Assembly: GCA_964496975.1 (NCBI GenBank)
Contig: CAZCBN010000033.1
Coordinates: 1 to 29,138 of the forward strand
Reading direction: 5' to 3'
DNA: 29,138 bases
DNA from: CAZCBN01 sp964496975
GTDB taxonomy: Bacteria; Planctomycetota; Phycisphaerae; Phycisphaerales; UBA1924
Below are positions 18,494 through 25,758 of this stretch, one piece after another. The notes beneath the pieces are model-generated. The model was not told the DNA's origin. It did no database searches and was given only the letters and a program-made list of their open reading frames with translations. Positions within the stretch are counted from its first letter, which is position 1. Every line of letters begins with the position of its first letter. The position numbers and the translations under genes are program-made.

Positions 18494-19924
18494 ATGCCGC
18501 AGTCCAGTCGCCGTGACTTCATCCGTTTCGCCACCGCCGCATCGCTCGGGTTTGTCGGCGTGCGGCACCTGCTCGCGGCGGGGGCTTCGCGGGGGGCTGG
18601 GCTTTCTGGGGCTGGGCTTTCTGGGGCTGGCTTCGCGGCGCCGGGGTTCGGGCCGCTTGTGAGCGACCCGGCGGGCGTGCTCGACCTGCCAGCGGGCTTT
18701 CGGTACAAGGTCATCTCGCGCGTCGGCACGACGATGAGCGACGGGCTGATCGTGCCCGGCTCGCCCGACGGGATGGCCGCCTTCGCCGCCGATGACGGCC
18801 GCACCCTGCTCATCCGCAACCACGAGATCGGCGTGGAGCCGGGCGTTGTCGGCCCGTACGGCGCCGCGGGCGAGCACCTTGCCCGCGTGCCCGACGCGAA
18901 GTTTTACGACCGCGGCACACCCGACGCGCCGACCCCCGCGCTCGGCGGCACCACGACGCTGGTCTACGACACGAGGACGCAGACGCTGGAGCGCGAGTCG
19001 CTCTCTCTCGCCGGCACGATGCGCAACTGCGCGGGCGGGGCCACGCCGTGGGGCACGTGGCTCACGTGCGAGGAGGACGTGACGCCCGCGGGCGGCGGGT
19101 TCAGGAAGAGCCACGGCTGGGTGTTCGAGGTGCCCGCGTCGGCCGAGGCCGCGCTCGCCGAGCCGCGGCCCATCGAGGGCATGGGCCGGTTCAACCACGA
19201 GGCGGTGTGCGTGGACCCGCGCACGGGCATCGTGTACCTGACCGAGGACCGCGGCGACGGCCTTGTGTACCGCTTCGTGCCGAACGCCAAGCCCGAAAAG
19301 GCCGGCGACCTGCACGCCGGCGGGCGGCTTGAGGCGCTGGTCGTCCGCGGCAAGCCGTCGTTTGACACGCGGAACCGGAAGACCGCCGACGTGTTGCCGG
19401 GCCAGACGCTGGAGTGCGAGTGGCTCCCGCTCAGCGGCATCGAATCTCCGGAAGACGACCTGCGCTTCCGCGGCTTTGACGCGGGCGCGGCCCGATTTGC
19501 GCGGGGCGAGGGCATCGTGTGGGCGGCTGACGGGGCGTACATCGTGTGCACCGACGGCGGGGCCTCACGCCGCGGGCAGCTCTGGAAGTACCGGCCCAGC
19601 ATGCACGAGGGCACGCCGGGCGAGCGTGAGAAGCCCGCGACGCTGACCCTGTTCGTCGAGCCCAACGACCGCGACGTGCTGGACATGCCCGACAACATCG
19701 GCGTTGCGCCGTGGGGCGACCTCGTGCTGTGCGAGGACGGCGGGGGCGAGCAGTTCCTCGTCGGCGTCACGCCCGAGGGCGGCCTCTACAAGCTCGCCCG
19801 CAACGCCACCGGCGAGAGCGAGTTCGCCGGCGCGACCTTCAGCCCCGACGGCTCCACGCTCTTCGTGAACGTCCAGTACAGCGGCCTCACCCTCGCCATC
19901 ACCGGCCCCTGGGGCCGCGGCTGA
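18494..19924 (+). CDS. PhoX-like (DUF839) phosphatase family protein with Tat signal
   Basis: A 476-residue protein. The ATG at 18494 gives a twin-arginine signal (SRRDFIRFATAASLGFVGV), so it is exported folded with its metals. The PhoX/DUF839 family are Ca- and Fe-dependent alkaline phosphatases or close relatives. Family blocks visible are FRYKVISRVGTTMSDGLIVPG, LIRNHEIG, NCAGGATPWGTWLTCEEDV (the Cys and Glu of this block bind metal in PhoX), GRFNHEAVCVDPRTGIVYLTEDRGDGLVYRF and EGIVWAADGAYIVCTDGG. The metal-site blocks look intact, so activity on phosphate esters is plausible, but many DUF839 proteins have unknown substrates. A 15-nt repeat lengthens the Gly/Ala linker after the signal. No ribosome site is obvious. 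It may be co-transcribed with the preceding gene (150-nt gap). Confidence 0.88.
   Translation: MPQSSRRDFIRFATAASLGFVGVRHLLAAGASRGAGLSGAGLSGAGFAAPGFGPLVSDPAGVLDLPAGFRYKVISRVGTTMSDGLIVPGSPDGMAAFAADDGRTLLIRNHEIGVEPGVVGPYGAAGEHLARVPDAKFYDRGTPDAPTPALGGTTTLVYDTRTQTLERESLSLAGTMRNCAGGATPWGTWLTCEEDVTPAGGGFRKSHGWVFEVPASAEAALAEPRPIEGMGRFNHEAVCVDPRTGIVYLTEDRGDGLVYRFVPNAKPEKAGDLHAGGRLEALVVRGKPSFDTRNRKTADVLPGQTLECEWLPLSGIESPEDDLRFRGFDAGAARFARGEGIVWAADGAYIVCTDGGASRRGQLWKYRPSMHEGTPGEREKPATLTLFVEPNDRDVLDMPDNIGVAPWGDLVLCEDGGGEQFLVGVTPEGGLYKLARNATGESEFAGATFSPDGSTLFVNVQYSGLTLAITGPWGRG
18593..18634 (+). repeat. 15-nt tandem repeat in the PhoX-like linker
   Basis: GGGGCTGGGCTTTCT occurs twice in tandem (18593 and 18608), followed by a partial third copy. 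It encodes repeats of GAGLS just after the Tat signal. Whole-unit changes keep the frame. Confidence 0.9.
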
Positions 19925-20022
19925 CGCACGCCCGGGCGGGGCGGTTTCACCCGGCTCGGCGGGGTCGGGGGTCTGGGTCGGGGGCCGGGCCAGGGGTCGG
20001 CGGCGGGACGGTGGGGGGCGCG

Positions 20023-20051
20023 TTGAATGCCGCCCGGGTGGGATCTAAAAT
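20023..20051 (+). promoter_or_regulatory. Sigma-70-type promoter of tRNA-Tyr (TTGAAT-17-TAAAAT)
   Basis: TTGAAT (20023-20028) and TAAAAT (20046-20051) are separated by exactly 17 nt. They lie 33 nt before the mature tRNA-Tyr end, in DNA otherwise nearly free of A and T. This is the cleanest housekeeping promoter in the window. Confidence 0.85.
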
Positions 20052-20084
20052 CGCCCCTGCACGCGGCCCGGCCGCGCTGCACGC

Positions 20085-20166
20085 GGGCGTGTACCCAAGT
20101 GGCCAACGGGGGCAGACTGTAAATCTGCTGGCTTTGCCTTCGGGGGTTCGAATCCCTCCGCGCCCA
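20085..20166 (+). tRNA. tRNA-Tyr (anticodon GTA)
   Basis: A class II tRNA with a long variable arm. The acceptor stem GGGCGTG (20085-20091) pairs with CGCGCCC (20159-20165), with one G-T pair. The anticodon stem GCAGA/TCTGC closes the loop CTGTAAA, giving GTA at 20119-20121. The variable arm (TGGCTTTGCCTTCG region) is followed by T stem GGGGG/CCCTC around TTCGAAT. The discriminator is A20166; CCA is not encoded. Confidence 0.97.
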
Positions 20167-20314
20167 TTCGCTCCCAGATGCTCCATGTTGCGGTCCGTCG
20201 CGTCCGGGCGGTGAGCCCCAGTGGGCCCCGGCGAGGACCGGTAAGGCCCATCGCCGTCCGGCCGCGCTCCGTCGTGCCCGGCCGAGCTCTGGAGATCCTC
20301 CGTGCGTGCAAAAC

Positions 20315-20344
20315 ACCGCGGCCGTCCGTTCGGACGGCCGCGGT
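20315..20344 (-). terminator. Rho-independent terminator of the RTX-like gene
   Basis: A perfect inverted repeat with 14-nt arms (5' arm ACCGCGGCCGTCCG at 20315) and a 2-nt centre, 68 nt beyond the stop of the leftward gene. Reading leftward, the stem is followed by GTTTTGC, a short T run; on the other strand there is none, so it acts for the minus-strand gene. Confidence 0.8.
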
Positions 20345-20411
20345 ACGCTGTTCACGTTCAGCGAAGAGAGAGAGGGAGAGAGTTCTCCCGACCGATCGCC
20401 TTGCCCGGCGG

Positions 20412-21509
20412 TCAGTTGATCTTCTCGACGTTGACGATGCGGCCGAAGCCAATGGCTTCGTCGAAGCCGGTGCCGCCGTCGATGAACGGGGTCAGGAGCG
20501 CGGGGTCGGTGGCGACGAGCTTGAGGATGTCGTTCCCGGCGCCGCCGAGGAGGCGGGGCGAGCCGGTGACGGCGCCCTTGTACTCCATCTCGAGCACGTC
20601 GTTGCCGTTGTCGCCGCTCATGCTCAGGCTGCTGCTGCCGTCGCCCTCGAGCAGGAGCTTGGCCTGGTCATCGCCGTTGCCGCCGGCGATGCGGCCGCTG
20701 TAGGCCGCCGTGCCGCCGCGGATGACGGCGATCGCCTCGGCCACGTCGAACCCGTCGCCCAGGTTGGAGTCAAAGAACAGCGACGCGTTCCCCGGCTCCA
20801 GGCCGTCGATGGTCAGCAGCGTGCTGTCATTGCCCGCGCCCGTGCGGGGCGAGAAGGCCACATCGAGCATCGCCGCCGCCGAGGTGATCGCCAGCTCGGC
20901 CTTGTCCTGCCCGCGGCCCGAGGAGGTCCGCAGGTCCACCGCCAGCAGGCTGGTCGCGACCGTCGAGGTCACGGCCGCCGTCACCTCGCTGGTGCCGTCG
21001 CCGTGCGTCACGGCCCAGGTCGCGTCGAACGAGTCGGCCTCGTTGAAGACCTCGAAGCCCACCTTGTTCGCCGCCGCGCCGCCGGTGACGGTCACCGAGC
21101 TGCTCGCGGGCGTCAGACCCGCCGGGGTGAAGTAGATGAACTTGACGTCCGAGTTGCCCGCCCCGGTGTTCAGGTTGATCGTCGGCGCCTCGGCCGAGAA
21201 GATCCGGAACTCAACGAAGTCCTGCGCCGTCCCCGTCCGAAGGTCGATCGCCGCAACGTTCGTGAACGGCACGCCGTCCGGGATGCCCGAGATCCCGAAC
21301 ACCCGCACCTCGCCGGGGATCGGGCCCACCTCAACCTCGATCTGCTGCTGCGCGTTGTTCGTCGTCAGCGCCAGCACCCCCGTCGCCTGCACGTTCACCA
21401 GCGCCGCAACCAGCGGCGAGGGCGCCGTACCACGGCGGGTCGTTTGAGCGGCGGCGGGCGAGGCCGCGACAGCCCCGGCCAGAGCAACAATCATCATCGT
21501 CGGACGCAT
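20412..21509 (-). CDS. Secreted protein with RTX-like (GGxGxD-type) calcium-binding repeats
   Basis: A 365-residue exported protein. A strong ribosome site (GGAGGTGA) lies just before the ATG at 21509, and a Sec signal ends in ASPAAA before QTTRRG. The first half is a beta-rich region without a family I recognise. The second half has spaced acidic Gly-rich motifs: RTGAGNDSTLLTIDG, AGGNGDDQAKLLLEG, SGDNGNDVLEMEYKG and LGGAGNDILKLVATD. These are the nonapeptide-type Ca-binding repeats of RTX/hemolysin-type proteins, fewer and more widely spaced than in toxins. With an N-terminal Sec signal it is unlikely to be a type I secretion substrate. It is divergent from the ECF sigma operon, and its own terminator lies downstream. 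Confidence 0.82.
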   Translation of the reverse strand: MRPTMMIVALAGAVAASPAAAQTTRRGTAPSPLVAALVNVQATGVLALTTNNAQQQIEVEVGPIPGEVRVFGISGIPDGVPFTNVAAIDLRTGTAQDFVEFRIFSAEAPTINLNTGAGNSDVKFIYFTPAGLTPASSSVTVTGGAAANKVGFEVFNEADSFDATWAVTHGDGTSEVTAAVTSTVATSLLAVDLRTSSGRGQDKAELAITSAAAMLDVAFSPRTGAGNDSTLLTIDGLEPGNASLFFDSNLGDGFDVAEAIAVIRGGTAAYSGRIAGGNGDDQAKLLLEGDGSSSLSMSGDNGNDVLEMEYKGAVTGSPRLLGGAGNDILKLVATDPALLTPFIDGGTGFDEAIGFGRIVNVEKIN

Positions 21510-21752
21510 GGGTCACCTCCAAGTCGGTCTACCGTTTCTCTTCCGCCCGCTACGGCGAGCGTGGTCAACCCAACGGAGCCGCACCCCGCCGTCCCAGATA
21601 CCTCGCACGCACAAATTCCTCCGCGCCCCACGGATCCGCCCCCGCCCGCGTGAGCGCACACTCCACGCGTCGCTCGTGCCGCCGAGCCCATCCGCGCCCC
21701 GCCCGCCGGCGCCCCGCGGCCCCCGCCCCCGCTCCCCTCGAAAGACCCCGAC
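21510..21752. promoter_or_regulatory. Divergent intergenic region between RTX-like gene and ECF sigma operon
   Basis: A 243-nt gap that must contain the start signals for both directions. I could not identify a convincing sigma-70 pair or a classical ECF promoter (AAC -35 with CGTC-like -10). It is the natural place for an autoregulated ECF promoter. Confidence 0.45.
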
Positions 21753-22370
21753 GTGCACGCCCCGAGCCTTCTCCATCGATGCCAGCAGGGCGACCCCTCC
21801 GCCTGGCGCCGCCTCGTCGACGACTACGCCGGCCTCGTCTACGCCGTCGCCCGCGCCCACCGGCTTGACGAGCCCACCTGCGACGATGTCGCCCAGTCCG
21901 TCTTCGCCGCCCTCGCCGCAAACATCACCCGAATTACCGACGAACGCGCGCTCCCCGCCTGGCTCCGCACGTCCGCCACGCGAGAGTCATGGCGCGTCGC
22001 CCGCCGCCTCCGCCGCGGCGCTCCCTCGCTGCAAGACGCCGACGACACCCCCGCACCCCCCGACGCCGACACCGCCGCCGCCTTGGACCGCGTCGACGAG
22101 CACCATCGGCTCAGGCAAGCCCTGCGCGACCTCGGCGGACGCTGCGAACAACTCCTCCGCATCCTCTTTCTCAGCGGCGAGTCCATCGACTACGAGCGCA
22201 TCTCCGCCGTTCTCGGACTCCCCCGCGGCAGCATCGGCCCCACCCGCCAACGCTGTCTGCGAAAACTTTTGGCCCTCTTCGCCCCCGAACACGCCGCCGA
22301 GGGCGAACCGTCCCACGCCCCCCGCCGCGCCCCGGGCCCCCAGCCGGCCAACAAACGTCACTCGGAGTGA
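21753..22370 (+). CDS. ECF-type RNA polymerase sigma factor (sigma-70 family)
   Basis: A 205-residue sigma factor with only regions 2 and 4, hence ECF-like. Region 2 spans about residues 6-82: HRCQQGDPSAWRRLVDDYAGLVYAVARAHRL, then the DDVAQSVFAAL core-binding segment and the PAWLRTSATRESWRVARRLRR DNA-melting part. A Pro/Asp-rich linker (about 88-112) leads to region 4 (RQALRDLGGRCEQLLRILFL, then IDYERISAVLGLPRGSIGPTRQRCLRKLLALF), a helix-turn-helix for the -35 element. The start is GTG at 21753. No anti-sigma gene of known type follows; instead the next genes encode an unknown protein, a CHAT protease and a subtilisin. This suggests sigma activity is controlled through, or drives, these proteases. 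The Pro/Ala-rich C-terminal tail of about 30 residues could be a regulatory handle. Confidence 0.92.
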   Translation: MHAPSLLHRCQQGDPSAWRRLVDDYAGLVYAVARAHRLDEPTCDDVAQSVFAALAANITRITDERALPAWLRTSATRESWRVARRLRRGAPSLQDADDTPAPPDADTAAALDRVDEHHRLRQALRDLGGRCEQLLRILFLSGESIDYERISAVLGLPRGSIGPTRQRCLRKLLALFAPEHAAEGEPSHAPRRAPGPQPANKRHSE

Positions 22371-22423
22371 TCGCACCGGTATCCGGCGGGCCGCGAAGGC
22401 CTCTCTGGACACGGAGGTCTGCC

Positions 22424-23071
22424 ATGCACGATCGCGAACGCATCATCGAGGGGCTGATCCAACACTTCATCCCCGACGCGGTCGCGCCCGCCCCGGTCGC
22501 CGACCCGTCCACCAACCAGCCCACCAACCAGACCAACGACCCCGCCGCCGCCGACGTCCGCCGCCTCGCCCGCGCCCTTGCAAACGCCGCGGGCTGCGAG
22601 GCCGCCTTCGCCGTCTCCCCCGCGCAGCGCGACCGCCTCCTCGCCCTCGCCCCAGCGCCGATCACGCCGCCGGGCCCCACCCTTGTGGAGCGGCTCGCCA
22701 GCCTCGCCGACGCGATCCTCGCCTCGCTCGCCCTCGACTCGTGGGCCGGCGGGCCCGCCCCCGCCGTCCGCGGCGACGACGGCTCCCGCCGCCTCGTCTT
22801 CGAGGCCCCGGGCGTCAGCATCGACGTCCGCATCGAGCCCAGCCTCAACCGCCTCCACGCCTACGACTGCACGGGCCGCGTCGTTGGCTCGCCCGTCACC
22901 TCCCTCGTCTGGACCGAGGTCGACTCCGGCCGCCGCCACACCCCCAGCCCCGACGCCCACGGCTTCTTCGAGGTCGAGATCCTCGCCGGCAGCCACCGCA
23001 TCGACCTCGTCACCGACGCCGGCGCCGTCCGCACCGTCAGCGTCGCCCACCCCCCGGAGCCCGCGGCGTGA
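22424..23071 (+). CDS. Unknown 215-residue protein between ECF sigma and CHAT protease genes
   Basis: I do not recognise this family. The ATG at 22424 has GGAGG 7 nt upstream. The first 45 residues (REREIIEGL-like helix, then a Pro/Thr/Asn-rich linker with NQPTNQTND) precede a helical region to about 110 that includes AADVRRLARALANAA and TLVERLASLADAILASL. The C-terminal 95 residues look beta-rich (RRLVFEAPGVSIDVRIEP, GFFEVEILAGSHRIDLVTD), like a small carboxypeptidase-regulatory or Ig-type sandwich. There is no signal peptide or membrane segment, so it is cytoplasmic. It overlaps the CHAT gene by 4 nt (GTGA), so the two are probably made in fixed ratio. By position it could be an adaptor, a CHAT substrate or a non-classical anti-sigma factor; this is inference only. 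Confidence 0.8.
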   Translation: MHDRERIIEGLIQHFIPDAVAPAPVADPSTNQPTNQTNDPAAADVRRLARALANAAGCEAAFAVSPAQRDRLLALAPAPITPPGPTLVERLASLADAILASLALDSWAGGPAPAVRGDDGSRRLVFEAPGVSIDVRIEPSLNRLHAYDCTGRVVGSPVTSLVWTEVDSGRRHTPSPDAHGFFEVEILAGSHRIDLVTDAGAVRTVSVAHPPEPAA

Positions 23072-25758
23072 GCCTCCCGGCGCCCACCACCCCCGCGCTC
23101 CCGTCCTTCGAGGCCCGCTGCCGCGAGGTGATGACGCTCGCGCTGAAGGACGTCGCCGGCGCCGCACGCCAGGCCACCCGCCTGCTCGACGAGGCCGCGG
23201 GCCACCCCGAGCACCGCGCCTGGGCCCTCGTCGCGCTCTCGCACTCGCGCTCCTACGCCGGCGAGTTCGCCGAGGCGATCACGCTGCTGCACGACGCCGA
23301 GGCGATCTGCCTTCCCCACCAGGCCCCGGTCGTGGCGAACGCCGCCGTGCAGCCCCTGCTGCGCATGGGCCGCGCAGCCGACGCGCTCGCCGCCGCGCGC
23401 CGCGCCGTCGCCGCCGCCGTCACGCTGCGCGACCCCATCGCCGAGGCCAAGGCCCTCGTCAGCCTCGGCGCCACCCTCCGCGCCATGGGCGACGCCGCCG
23501 CCGCCGAGCAGACCCTCGCCCAGGCCGAGCGCCTCGCCGGCCCGCAGCGCCACGTCGCCGCCGCCGCCGCGAGCAACCGCGCCGAGTGCCTGCTCGACCA
23601 GGACCGCTTCAACGACGCCATCGCCTGCTTCACCCGCGCCGCCGCCGAGTTCGAGGCCGCCTCCGCCGTCCACGCCGCCGCCATCGTCCGCGGCAACCTC
23701 GCCGATGTGCTGGGCCGCCTGGGCCGCACCGACGAGGCCGTCCCCGCCTTCGAGGCCGCGAGGCGAACCTTTGAGGCCGCCGGCGCGAACCTCGACGCCG
23801 CCCGGCTCCTCTGCGAAGAAGCCGAGATGCTCGCCCAGGCCGGCGCCTTCCGCGCCGCCCGCGACCGCTACGCCACCGCCATGCCCGTGCTGCAGGCGGG
23901 CCTCGCCTCGCAAGACCTCGCCCGCGCCCGCGTCGCCTTCGGCTGCACCCTGCTCGAGCTGGGCGACCTCGCCGGCGCCGCAAAGCAGTTCGAGCTCGCC
24001 TCCGCGAGCGACGCGCCCCCTCTCCTCGCCGCCGAGATCATCCTGGGCCGCGCCCGCTGCCGGCTCGCCGAGGGCGACGCCACCGAGGCCGCCGCCCTCG
24101 CCGACCGGGCCGCCCTCGCCTTTGAGGCGATCCCCGCCCGCCGCGTCCGCGCCCTCACCGTCCTCGCCCGCGCGAGCCTCGCCGCCCGCGACCACGCCCG
24201 CGCCCAGCGCGCCGCACGGCACGCCCTGGAAATCGCCCTCGACGTCCCCCTCCCCCCGCTCGTCCCCAAGTGCCGCTGGATCACCGCCGAGTGCGCCGCC
24301 GCCGTCGGCGACCACGCCCTCGCCGCCCGCACCCTCAACACCTGCGCCGCCGAGGCCGAGGCCCTGCTCGATCGCACCTACTCCGCCGCCGCCCACGCCG
24401 GCCTCGCCCACGAGCTCCGCCGCGTCTTCCAGGCCCACGCCACGGGCCTGCTCGACCAGGGCCACCCGCACGCCCCCGACGCCGTCCTCCGCGCCGCCGC
24501 CCGCACCGCGCCCGCCGCCGTCGCGCCCGTCGCGCCCGTCACGAGTGATCCCGCCCCGGCCGACGCACGCACGCCCAACGACCCCGCGCTGCTCGCCCGC
24601 CTCGAGCGCGTCTCGCAGGCCATCGCCCGCGCCGCCGTGCACGCCGGCGCCTTCGGCGCCCAGCACCACCGCGCCGACCTCGCCGACCTGCACGCCCAGC
24701 ACCAGGTCCTGCGCGAACGCCTGAGCGACCCCGTCCGCCGCCGCGCCGACGCCATCGACGCGCTGTCCATCCTCCAGCGCCGCCTCCCCGCCGACGCCGC
24801 CGCCCTGCACATCTTTGAGGAGGCCGGCGATCTCTCGCTCCTCGCCGTCACCCCGCAAGACCACGTCATCCGGCGCCGCGCCACCGCCATCACCCAGGCC
24901 CACGCCGCCGTTCGCCGCCTCGCCTTCCTCGCCGAGCGCCCCGCCTCCCACGCCCCGCGCCAAAACCGCGACGCACAAGACCGCGACGCCTGGAACCGCC
25001 TGCTCCACGACCTCGCAGTCCGACTCCTCCGCCCGCTCGAAGGCCTCTTCCGCGATGCCCCTCTCCCCCGCACGCTCTACATCTCGGGCCACCCCGCCGC
25101 GCAGCGACTCCCCTGGTCAGCCTGCCTCCGCGCCGCCTTCCCCCACGCCGCGCCCCACGCCGTCTGCACCGGCCCCGCGCCCTCCCCCGCCCACAGGTCG
25201 CCCCCGCAGTGCCGCCGCGTCGCCGTCCTCGCCGCCGGCCACGACTCCATCCCCGCCGCCGCCGCAGAAGCCCGCGCCGTCGCCCAGCACTGGCCCGACG
25301 CCACCCTCCTGATCGACGCCGCGCCCGAACCCTCGCTCAACGCCCTCGCCCACGCCGACCTCGTCCACATCGCCACGCACGGCGTCTTCGAGCCCGAGCG
25401 CCCCGCCGCCTCGCGCCTCCTCCTGGGCCGCGACTGGGTCCCTCTCGCACGCCTCGCCGCAGCGATCAGGCCCGGCGCCGTCGTCGTCCTCTCCGCCTGC
25501 CACGCCGGCCGCTCCGGCGGCCGCGCCGAAGACGCCGCCGCCGCGCCCTCCGTCCTCCTCGCCGCCGGCGCCGCCGCCGTCGTCGCCCCCATCTGGCCCA
25601 TCGAAGACACCGCCGCCGCCGGCTTCTTCGACGTCTTCCACGCCGCGCTCCGCACCCACTGGCCCGCCGGCCCCGCCCACGCCCTCGCCGCCGCACACGC
25701 AGCGCACCAAGACTCCCCCGACCTCGCCGGAGTCCTTACGTTCGGAGGCCTGCCATGA
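23068..25758 (+). CDS. TPR-CHAT caspase-like protease
   Basis: An 896-residue cytoplasmic protein starting at the GTG that overlaps the upstream stop. Residues about 10-480 are an array of TPR-like helical pairs, for example AWALVALSHSRSYAGEFAEAI, AKALVSLGATLRAMGDAAAAEQ and GNLADVLGRLGRTDEAVPAFE. An Ala/Pro linker and a helical segment (about 500-585) follow. The C-terminal 300 residues are a CHAT (caspase HetF-associated with TPRs) domain with the expected catalytic pair: His771 in HIATHGVF and Cys811 in VVVLSACHAGR. ISGHPAAQRLPWSACL and APIWPIEDTAAAGFFDVFH are further CHAT blocks. TPR-CHAT proteins act as regulated proteases that cleave a partner once the TPR part senses a signal. The overlap with both neighbours places this gene at the centre of the operon. 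Confidence 0.93.
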   Translation: MSLPAPTTPALPSFEARCREVMTLALKDVAGAARQATRLLDEAAGHPEHRAWALVALSHSRSYAGEFAEAITLLHDAEAICLPHQAPVVANAAVQPLLRMGRAADALAAARRAVAAAVTLRDPIAEAKALVSLGATLRAMGDAAAAEQTLAQAERLAGPQRHVAAAAASNRAECLLDQDRFNDAIACFTRAAAEFEAASAVHAAAIVRGNLADVLGRLGRTDEAVPAFEAARRTFEAAGANLDAARLLCEEAEMLAQAGAFRAARDRYATAMPVLQAGLASQDLARARVAFGCTLLELGDLAGAAKQFELASASDAPPLLAAEIILGRARCRLAEGDATEAAALADRAALAFEAIPARRVRALTVLARASLAARDHARAQRAARHALEIALDVPLPPLVPKCRWITAECAAAVGDHALAARTLNTCAAEAEALLDRTYSAAAHAGLAHELRRVFQAHATGLLDQGHPHAPDAVLRAAARTAPAAVAPVAPVTSDPAPADARTPNDPALLARLERVSQAIARAAVHAGAFGAQHHRADLADLHAQHQVLRERLSDPVRRRADAIDALSILQRRLPADAAALHIFEEAGDLSLLAVTPQDHVIRRRATAITQAHAAVRRLAFLAERPASHAPRQNRDAQDRDAWNRLLHDLAVRLLRPLEGLFRDAPLPRTLYISGHPAAQRLPWSACLRAAFPHAAPHAVCTGPAPSPAHRSPPQCRRVAVLAAGHDSIPAAAAEARAVAQHWPDATLLIDAAPEPSLNALAHADLVHIATHGVFEPERPAASRLLLGRDWVPLARLAAAIRPGAVVVLSACHAGRSGGRAEDAAAAPSVLLAAGAAAVVAPIWPIEDTAAAGFFDVFHAALRTHWPAGPAHALAAAHAAHQDSPDLAGVLTFGGLP

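Noticed and set aside
20045..20452. Minus-strand frames crossing tRNA-Tyr (for example one containing GAEGFEPPKAKPADLQSAPV)
   Set aside because: They read the antisense of tRNA-Tyr, a well-known source of spurious proteins, and overlap the RTX-like gene end and its terminator.
21508..23067. A single plus-strand frame open from 21508 through the CHAT gene (about 1400 codons)
   Set aside because: The first 520 codons are Pro/Arg/Ser-rich shadow of the sigma and 215-aa genes in another frame. The real start is the GTG at 23068, which overlaps the upstream stop.
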